From an uncultured bacterium (GTDB taxonomy: Bacteria > Gemmatimonadota > Gemmatimonadetes > Longimicrobiales > RSA9), in assembly GCA_937995995.1 (NCBI GenBank), contig CALKIP010000055.1:1-6739 (forward strand): a DNA stretch of 6,739 nucleotides. Reading direction: 5' to 3'. Positions within the stretch are counted from its first letter, which is position 1; the number at the start of each line of letters is the position of its first letter. Shown here piece by piece: positions 1 to 4,862 of this stretch. A program made the translations under genes and the position numbers. Below the pieces are notes generated by a model. That model was given only the letters and a program-made list of their open reading frames with translations, did no database searches and was not told the origin of the DNA.

Positions 1-605
1 AGCAGGCCAAGCTGCTGCGCGTGCTCCAGACGGGCGAGTTCCAGCGCGTCGGCAGCGGCCGTACCCGCAGCGTCGATGTGCGCGTGATCGCCGCGACCAA
101 CGTCGACATCCGCCAGGAGGTCGACGAGGGCCGCTTCCGCGAGGACCTGCTCTACCGGCTCAACACCGTCGAAATCCACCTCCCGCCGCTGCGCGAGCGC
201 AAGGAGGACATCCCGGCACTCGCCGCGCACTTCCTCGACCGCGCCGCGACCCGCTACCGCAAGGCGATCCGCGGGTTCGACCCCGAGGCGCTGCGCCACA
301 TGGCGGCGCACCCGTGGCCCGGCAACGTGCGCGAACTCGAGCACGCCGTCGAGCGCGCCGTCCTCATGGCCACGGGCGACGTCATTCGCGCCGACGACCT
401 GGCGCTCCGCACCCGCTCCGCCGGCGCCTCCGCTTCCCGCCTCGAGGAGATGACGCTCGACGAGGTCGAGAAGCACCTGATCCGCAAGGCGCTCGAGCGC
501 CACAACGGCAACGTCAGCAGAGCGGCCGAGGCGCTGGGGCTCAGCCGAAGCGCGATGTACCGGCGGCTGCAGCAGCACGGGATCGCGGCCGCGGAAAGGC
601 CGTAG
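1..605 (+). CDS. Sigma-54-dependent transcriptional activator (NtrC family), C-terminal part
   Basis: The reading frame is open from the left edge (first full codon at base 3) and ends at TAG 603-605, giving 200 visible residues. It holds the second half of a sigma-54 AAA+ ATPase domain. Visible motifs are RVIAATN (sensor I region, residues 27-33), GRFREDLLYRLN with its arginines (43-54), LPPLRERKEDI (60-70) and WPGNVREL (sensor II, 105-112). A C-terminal Fis-type helix-turn-helix follows at about 149-194, with NVSRAAEALGLSRSAMYRRL as its core. Proteins of this family hydrolyse ATP to open sigma-54 RNA polymerase promoters from upstream enhancer sites. Walker A, Walker B, the GAFTGA loop and any receiver or other sensory domain lie outside the window, so the input signal is unknown. 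The NtrC-like class is certain; whether it is a two-component response regulator is inference. GTG at 21 is an internal codon, not the start. Confidence 0.95.
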   Translation, partial: QAKLLRVLQTGEFQRVGSGRTRSVDVRVIAATNVDIRQEVDEGRFREDLLYRLNTVEIHLPPLRERKEDIPALAAHFLDRAATRYRKAIRGFDPEALRHMAAHPWPGNVRELEHAVERAVLMATGDVIRADDLALRTRSAGASASRLEEMTLDEVEKHLIRKALERHNGNVSRAAEALGLSRSAMYRRLQQHGIAAAERP

Positions 606-701
606 GGCCAGGGCTGGATCGACGGCCAGGTGGCGGAGCTTGGTGATACGTCCCGGCGACGGCGTCCTGGAGCCGTGGCCAACGGACCGGCTACCGGGGG
701 G

Positions 702-1235
702 ATGATGATGCGAGCGGGCATCTGGTTGTGCTGGCTCTTCACTGGAGTCGCACTGGCGGCTCCGAGCGTTGGCTGGAGTCGACAGGAATCCGCTTGCCCC
801 GCGGGCGAAGTCGACCGCTCGGCGGTGGTGCACATCCGGGGTGAGGTCGAGCGGCCTCTGGATCTGACCGAACAGGATCTCGCACGACTTCCTCGCCAGC
901 GGATCGGGGTGGAGGACCGGGACGGGAGCGTGGTCGAGTACGAGGGGGTGAGGCTGGCCGACATCCTCGTGCAAGCGGGCGTCTCCATGGAGTCGCTGCG
1001 CAGTCCACAGGCCGCTGCGGTCGTGGTGGCGGAGGCGAGGGACGGGTACCGCGCGGTGTTCGCGCTGGCGGAGTTGGACGAGGCGTTCAGCGACCGGCTC
1101 GCGGTGCTCGTGGACCGGAAGGATGGTGACGCGCTCTCGCCGGACGAAGGGCCGTACCGGGTGATCATGCGCGGGGAGCGCCGCCACTCCCGGTGGATTC
1201 GCCAGGTCGCCTGCCTGCGCGTGGTGCGTCCGTAA
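702..1235 (+). CDS. Small exported molybdopterin-binding (SUOX-like) domain protein
   Basis: I chose ATG 702, the first of three in-frame ATGs (702, 705, 708). A G-rich stretch lies just upstream, and the product then begins with a plausible Sec signal peptide: MMMR, a hydrophobic core over residues 5-19, and a likely cleavage near ALA-AP at 19-20. GTG 630 is also open but would add an Arg-rich, non-signal leader. The product is 177 aa. Residues 42-175 match the pattern of small 'oxidoreductase molybdopterin-binding domain' proteins: VVHIRGEVERPLDLTEQDLARLP (strand plus turn), YEGVRLADILVQAGV (79-94), DGYRAVFALAELD (114-126) and a terminal RWIRQV segment (164-169). It is far shorter than true sulfite oxidases or YedY. 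The only mature cysteines are C32 and C171, neither at the expected Mo-ligand position; they could form a disulfide. A periplasmic location is inferred. The fold is recalled from family patterns and not searched. Function is unknown. Confidence 0.78.
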   Translation: MMMRAGIWLCWLFTGVALAAPSVGWSRQESACPAGEVDRSAVVHIRGEVERPLDLTEQDLARLPRQRIGVEDRDGSVVEYEGVRLADILVQAGVSMESLRSPQAAAVVVAEARDGYRAVFALAELDEAFSDRLAVLVDRKDGDALSPDEGPYRVIMRGERRHSRWIRQVACLRVVRP

Positions 1236-1240
1236 CGACC

Positions 1241-1313
1241 GGAGTCGGTTTCGGGCTCGGTTTTCGGAATCGGGATCGGAGTCGGAGTCGGAGTCGGAGT
1301 CGGAGTCGGGGCC
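1241..1313 (+). repeat. GGAGTC hexanucleotide tandem array 1
   Basis: Twelve consecutive units of six bases, one of them seven bases long, start 5 bp after the stop of the preceding gene. In order: GGAGTC, GGTTTC, GGGCTC, GGTTTTC (one extra base), GGAATC, GGGATC, five perfect GGAGTC copies (1278-1307) and GGGGCC. The constant core is GG at positions 1-2 and usually TC at 5-6, so the left part looks decayed and the right part homogenised. The + strand is a regular GG-N4-GG series. Array 2 at 4642 shares the unit, the orientation and the opening members GGAGTC and GGGCTC. No reading frame of interest crosses it, and function is unknown. Confidence 0.93.
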
Positions 1314-1321
1314 GCGGGCTC

Positions 1322-1345
1322 CGGGGCGTGCCGGGAGTTGCCCCG
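1322..1345 (+). terminator. GC hairpin, possible terminator-like structure
   Basis: CGGGGC (1322-1327) and GCCCCG (1340-1345) form a perfect 6-bp inverted repeat around a 12-nt loop, about 87 bases after the stop of the SUOX-like gene. There is no T-tract after it, so it is not a canonical intrinsic terminator. It could stabilise an mRNA 3' end or be chance in GC-rich DNA. Confidence 0.25.
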
Positions 1346-1350
1346 CTGAT

Positions 1351-1385
1351 CAATCCCCTATCTTCCATCCCCAATCCCCAACTTT
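1351..1385 (+). repeat. Degenerate CAATCCC heptamer array
   Basis: Five back-to-back 7-base units are visible: CAATCCC (1351), CTATCTT (1358), CCATCCC (1365), CAATCCC (1372) and CAACTTT (1379). Two are identical and the others keep C at position 1 and mostly T at position 4. The complementary strand carries several GGGG or GGG runs. It directly precedes the TTGACA box of the padR promoter region. It is a different repeat family from the GGAGTC arrays, with opposite strand G-bias. Confidence 0.6.
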
Positions 1386-1394
1386 TTCTTCCTC

Positions 1395-1423
1395 TTGACA
1401 ATCTGAAGGAGCGGTCGCAACCT
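1395..1423 (+). promoter_or_regulatory. Candidate padR promoter (-35 TTGACA, weak -10)
   Basis: A perfect -35 consensus, TTGACA, is at 1395-1400, in the only clearly T-rich patch of this intergenic region. With a 17-bp spacer the -10 would be CAACCT (1418-1423), which matches TATAAT at only two positions. The -10 assignment is therefore poor. A start of transcription near 1430 would place the dyad at 1428-1444 over the initiation site, which suits repression. Confidence 0.45.
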
Positions 1424-1427
1424 TGTT

Positions 1428-1444
1428 CTTCAGATGTTCTGAAG
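1428..1444 (+). promoter_or_regulatory. Perfect 7-3-7 dyad, probable PadR operator
   Basis: CTTCAGA (1428-1434), TGT (1435-1437) and TCTGAAG (1438-1444) form a perfect inverted repeat of 7-bp arms around 3 bp. A third half-site, TCTGAAG, lies at 1402-1408 directly after the -35 box, exactly 36 bp upstream of the right arm. The direct repeat is longer than the half-site: TCTGAAGGAG occurs at both 1402-1411 and 1438-1447. PadR-family dimers bind short dyads in their own promoters, so autoregulation by the downstream padR product is the natural inference. As RNA the arms would also form a small hairpin, which is an alternative role. Confidence 0.6.
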
Positions 1445-1494
1445 GAGGGGCGGGAGGGGGAGAGCTTGGATGGAGGCGTAGGCGGAGGGCCACG

Positions 1495-1839
1495 ATGAAG
1501 GACCAATCGAAGGAACTGCTCCAGGGCACACTCGAGCTGCTGGTGCTCAAGACGCTCTCGCTCGAGCCGATGCACGGCTGGGGCTTGGCGCAGCGTATCG
1601 AGCAGATGAGTCGCGAGGTCTTCCGGATCAGTCAGGGCTCGCTCTACCCGGCGCTGCAGCGGATGAAGCGCAAGGGCTGGATCCGCTCGGAGTGGCGCGT
1701 GACGGAGAACAACCGCAGGGCGCGCTACTACATGCTCACCCCGGCGGGGGAGCGTGAACTCGAGCGGGAGCGTGCGGAGTGGGAGCGCGCGTCGCGGGCG
1801 GTGAACTGGGTGCTGGGGTGGGAAGGCGGAACGGCGTAG
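1495..1839 (+). CDS. PadR-family transcriptional regulator, ADOP-associated type
   Basis: The start is ATG 1495, with GGAGG at 1484-1488 six bases upstream; the frame is open further upstream to TTG 1423 but that leader is not protein-like. The product is 114 aa, typical of the short PadR subfamily-1 proteins. The winged-helix DNA-binding domain covers residues 8-85. Visible signatures are LLQGTLELLVLKTL (9-21), MHGWGLAQRI (26-35), SQGSLYPALQRMKRKGWI (46-63, recognition helix and wing), NNRRARYYMLTPAGERELE (72-90). A C-terminal Glu/Arg-rich helix (86-107) would serve dimerisation. The family mostly represses neighbouring transporter genes. Here the next gene, 66 bp downstream and co-directional, is the permease it probably controls, and a perfect dyad lies 51 bp before its start. 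The ligand is unknown. Confidence 0.93.
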   Translation: MKDQSKELLQGTLELLVLKTLSLEPMHGWGLAQRIEQMSREVFRISQGSLYPALQRMKRKGWIRSEWRVTENNRRARYYMLTPAGERELERERAEWERASRAVNWVLGWEGGTA

Positions 1840-1905
1840 TCCCGTAGTCGTCGACCGTACCGATGCGGTGCGGGTGCTGAACCGAGTGGCTGGAGCGAGT
1901 GTCCC

Positions 1906-4629
1906 ATGCGACTGCTGTCCGAGCTTCGTGAACGTCTGCGTGCCCTCTTCGATCGGGGCCGCGAAGATTCCGAATTGGACGAGGAGCTGGCGTTCCACCT
2001 CGAGATGCAGATCGAGGAGAACGTGCGGCGCGGGATGACGCCGGAGGAAGCTCGTCGTCAGGCGCAACTGAAGCTCGGCGGTGTCACGCAGGTTCGGGAG
2101 GCGACGCGTGACGCGCGCGGCGTGCGCTGGCTCGACGACCTCCTGCGCGACCTCAGGTTGGCGGTCCGCCGGCTGATGCGCGAGCCCGGGTACACCGTTC
2201 CGGCGGTGGCTACGCTCGCCCTCGGGATCGGGGTCACGGTGGCGGTCTTCGCCCTGGTCGACGCCGTGCTGCTCCGTCCGCTGCCGTACACCGAGCCGCA
2301 CCGTCTGGTCGCGCTGCATCACCACACGCTGTCGGCCGACCAGCCGATGACGGGCTCGTCGGAGGCGCTGCTCCATCACTATCTCGATGGCAGTCACTCG
2401 ATCGATGCGCTGGGCTACTACTTCGATGGCGTCACCACGCTCACCGACCTCGACGCTCCCGAGCAGGTGAGCCATGCAATGGCGACGCCCTCGGTATTCG
2501 AGGCACTGGGCGTATCACCGATGCTCGGCCGGCTCCCGGGCACGGAGGACGTTTCCGAGGGCCATCGGGCGGGCGGGCTCGTGATCAGTCATGACCTCTG
2601 GGTCCGGCGCTACGGCGCCGATCCCGACATCATCGGCCGCAGGATCGAGCTCGAGCGCGAGGCCGCTCCCGTGGTCGGCGTGATGCCGCCCGGCTTCCAC
2701 TTCCCGCACCGCGAGACGCAGCTCTGGATCGGCCTGGCGCCGATGCGGAGCTCGCGTTTCGTGCTCGAGAACCTGTGGCTGAGCTCGGTCGCGCGGCTCC
2801 GTCCGGGCACTTCGGCAGCCGATGCGGAGCGCGACCTCGAGCGGCTGATCGCTCTGCTGCCGGAGGCGTTTCCCGAGGTGACCCGCGAGCGGCTCCACTC
2901 CGTCGGCCTGCGCGCTCGCGTCGTCCCACTCAAGGACGAGGTCGTGGGCGACGTCCGCCCCGCACTCCTCCTGCTCCTCGGCACCGCGGCGTTCCTCCTC
3001 CTGATCACCGGCGCCAACGCGACGAACCTCACCCTGGCCCGCGCCGAGCGGCAGCGGCGCGAGGTGGTCGTGGCGCGTGCACTCGGCGCCGGCGGCGTCC
3101 ACGTCGCCCGGCGGTTCCTGGTCGAGTGCCTTCTGGTCGCGGGTCTCGGCGGAGCGATCGGGCTCGCGCTCGCGTACGCCGGTGTCACGACACGCTTCGG
3201 CTTCGCGCCGGATGCGATCCCCCGGCTCGATGGCGTTGCCATGAACGGGCGCGTCCTCGGCCTCGCGGTCTTCCTCTCGGCGCTCGCCGCCGGGCTGCTC
3301 GGCCTGGTCTCGACGCTGGGAGCGCGGCGGGCGGAGCTCGCGGGCGCGCTCTCCGTCGCTGGGGGACGGGTCACCGCGGGGCGTCGTGAGCAGGCGGTGC
3401 GACGGGTCCTCGTGGCCGGGCAGGTCGCGCTCGCACTCACGCTCCTCATCGGATCCGGGCTCATGGCACGCAGCTTCTGGCGGCTGAGCCAGGTCGAGCT
3501 CGGCTTCGAGGCCGGCCCCGCGCTCACCTTCCTGCCGCCCCTGCCGATCAACGAGTACGGCGACTATCAGGCATCGGCGCGGGTGTCGCACGAGATCTTG
3601 CGCCGTGTGCGCGAGCTGCCGGGCGTGGAGGCCATCGAGGCCGCATCACACGGCATCTTCCCGCTCTCACCCGGGCCGAAGTACCTGAACATGCGCATGG
3701 CCGTACCGGGGCGGGAGGCACCGGCCGGCACGGCGCGTGGTGCCGAGTGGCCGAGTGCATTGTACGGCTTCGCCACGCCCGGCTACTTCGAGGCGATGGG
3801 GATCCCGCTGCTGAGCGGCCGCACCTTCGAGAGCGGCGACATGGGCACGGGCGGCCCCACGGTCGTGCTCAGCAGATCTCTCGCCCGCGACCTCTTCGGC
3901 ACCGAAGACCCGATCGGCCGACAGGTGCACTGGACGATCCCCGCCAATGCGCATCCGTACACCGTGGTCGGCGTCGTCGGCGATGTTCCGGCCTCGTCGC
4001 TACACGAGGGCGCTACGCGGACGGTTTACTTCCCGAACATCTACCCGCTCCCGGCCGAGATGGCCGACGCTCCGCTCTCCCACGCGCCACTGGCCGAGAC
4101 CTACGTCGTGAGGGCGACGGTGCCGCCCGCGACGCTTCTCCCGGCCATCCGCCGCGCCGTGGCCGACGTCGACCCGAAGCTGGTGATGACCCGCGTCGGC
4201 ACGTTGGACGACATCGTCGCCGACTCGATGGCGGAGACGCGCCTCACGATGCTGCTCCTCCTGATCGGCGCCGGGACCGCGCTCCTCCTCGGCATGATCG
4301 GGATCCACGGCGTCCTGGCCTACACCGTCGGCCGGCGCACCTCCGAGCTCGGGATCCGCATCGCTCTCGGCTCGACTCCCGCCGGAGTGGTTCGCATGAT
4401 CGTCGCCCAGGGCGCGCGCATCGCACTCGCGGGGGCGGCACTCGGCGTCGTCGCCTCGCTCGGGCTCTCGCGCTTCCTGCGCGGGCTCCTCTTCGAGGTC
4501 GCGCCGAACGATCTCGCCACCTTCGTGGCAATGACCGCGCTGCTCATCGCGGTCGCCGTCGTGGCGAGTTGGCTGCCGGCGCGGCGGGCGGGACGGATCG
4601 ATCCGGTGCGGGCGGTGAAGACGGAGTAG
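1906..4629 (+). CDS. Duplicated orphan FtsX/MacB-type ABC permease (ADOP family)
   Basis: The product is 907 aa from ATG 1906, with GGAG at 1892-1895 as a weak ribosome site. Residues 1-90 form a charged cytoplasmic prefix containing ELDEELAFHLEMQIEENVRRGMTPEEA (23-49), the prefix typical of ADOP permeases. Two MacB/FtsX modules follow. Module 1: a membrane segment at about 97-123 (ending LLRPLPY), a periplasmic MacB-like core to about 350, then membrane segments near 352-376, 405-428 and 448-472. Module 2: segments near 501-522, a second periplasmic core (PGYFEAMGIPLLSGRTF, 625-641), then 781-805, 834-856 and 872-892. Each module carries the conserved cytoplasmic loop after its second helix (RREVVVARALGA; RTSELGIRIALGS). 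The protein ends ARRAGRIDPVRAVKTE. No ATP-binding cassette is encoded nearby, hence 'orphan'. MacB relatives act as mechanotransmitters rather than channels; the substrate here is unknown. Confidence 0.95.
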   Translation: MRLLSELRERLRALFDRGREDSELDEELAFHLEMQIEENVRRGMTPEEARRQAQLKLGGVTQVREATRDARGVRWLDDLLRDLRLAVRRLMREPGYTVPAVATLALGIGVTVAVFALVDAVLLRPLPYTEPHRLVALHHHTLSADQPMTGSSEALLHHYLDGSHSIDALGYYFDGVTTLTDLDAPEQVSHAMATPSVFEALGVSPMLGRLPGTEDVSEGHRAGGLVISHDLWVRRYGADPDIIGRRIELEREAAPVVGVMPPGFHFPHRETQLWIGLAPMRSSRFVLENLWLSSVARLRPGTSAADAERDLERLIALLPEAFPEVTRERLHSVGLRARVVPLKDEVVGDVRPALLLLLGTAAFLLLITGANATNLTLARAERQRREVVVARALGAGGVHVARRFLVECLLVAGLGGAIGLALAYAGVTTRFGFAPDAIPRLDGVAMNGRVLGLAVFLSALAAGLLGLVSTLGARRAELAGALSVAGGRVTAGRREQAVRRVLVAGQVALALTLLIGSGLMARSFWRLSQVELGFEAGPALTFLPPLPINEYGDYQASARVSHEILRRVRELPGVEAIEAASHGIFPLSPGPKYLNMRMAVPGREAPAGTARGAEWPSALYGFATPGYFEAMGIPLLSGRTFESGDMGTGGPTVVLSRSLARDLFGTEDPIGRQVHWTIPANAHPYTVVGVVGDVPASSLHEGATRTVYFPNIYPLPAEMADAPLSHAPLAETYVVRATVPPATLLPAIRRAVADVDPKLVMTRVGTLDDIVADSMAETRLTMLLLLIGAGTALLLGMIGIHGVLAYTVGRRTSELGIRIALGSTPAGVVRMIVAQGARIALAGAALGVVASLGLSRFLRGLLFEVAPNDLATFVAMTALLIAVAVVASWLPARRAGRIDPVRAVKTE

Positions 4630-4641
4630 GCGAGGCAGGAA

Positions 4642-4707
4642 GGAGTCGGGCTCGGCGTCGGAGTCGGAGTCGGAATCGGAGTCGGAATCGGAGTCGGAAT
4701 CGGGACG
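4642..4707 (+). repeat. GGAGTC/GGAATC hexanucleotide tandem array 2
   Basis: Eleven in-register six-base units begin 12 bp after the permease stop: GGAGTC, GGGCTC, GGCGTC, GGAGTC, GGAGTC, GGAATC, GGAGTC, GGAATC, GGAGTC, GGAATC and a divergent GGGACG. The right half alternates GGAGTC with GGAATC, making a 12-base higher-order period that array 1 lacks. Orientation relative to the upstream gene is the same as in array 1. The two arrays bracket the padR-permease pair. Confidence 0.93.
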
Positions 4708-4720
4708 GTGCGGCCCGATC

Positions 4721-4736
4721 GAGCCGTGATCGGCTC
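4721..4736 (+). terminator. Short hairpin after array 2, possible terminator
   Basis: GAGCCG (4721-4726) and CGGCTC (4731-4736) form a perfect 6-bp stem with a TGAT loop, about 90 bases after the permease stop. An overlapping alternative pairs CCGATC (4715-4720) with GATCGG (4728-4733). There is no T-tract. The rest of 4737-4862 shows no convincing promoter; the nearest candidate, TTGCCC at 4753-4758 with TACCTT at 4777-4782 (18-bp spacer), is weak. Confidence 0.25.
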
Positions 4737-4862
4737 CGAAGTCCGCGCAGTATTGCCCGCCGCGCGCAGCAAGCACTACCTTCCACCCGTCTCGCACGCC
4801 GTTCCACTCGGTCTGATCACAGGCATCCTGTTGGACCGCGCCGTACTCCGCCCGGGGGTCCG

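Noticed and set aside
630..701. Upstream GTG start for the SUOX-like gene
   Set aside because: It would put an Arg-rich stretch ahead of the signal peptide; the ATG triplet at 702-710 fits the signal peptide better.
606..701. Terminator or promoter between the sigma-54 activator and the SUOX-like gene
   Set aside because: I found only 4-bp stems, no T-tract and no convincing -35/-10 or -24/-12 pair.
1241..1313. CRISPR array
   Set aside because: The units are contiguous hexamers without spacers, and no cas gene is present.
1857..1871. Hairpin between padR and the permease (GTACCG / CGGTGC, loop ATG)
   Set aside because: Six pairs with one G-T wobble and a 3-nt loop, no T-tract; this is expected by chance in GC-rich DNA.
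1165..2475. 436-codon minus-strand ORF
   Set aside because: It crosses array 1 (giving an Arg-Leu repeat), the padR gene and the start of the permease. The sense genes have clear families; this is a shadow.
2515..3591. Long minus-strand ORFs inside the permease gene
   Set aside because: Compositional shadows of a well-supported membrane protein, with no hydrophobic, motif or ribosome-site support.
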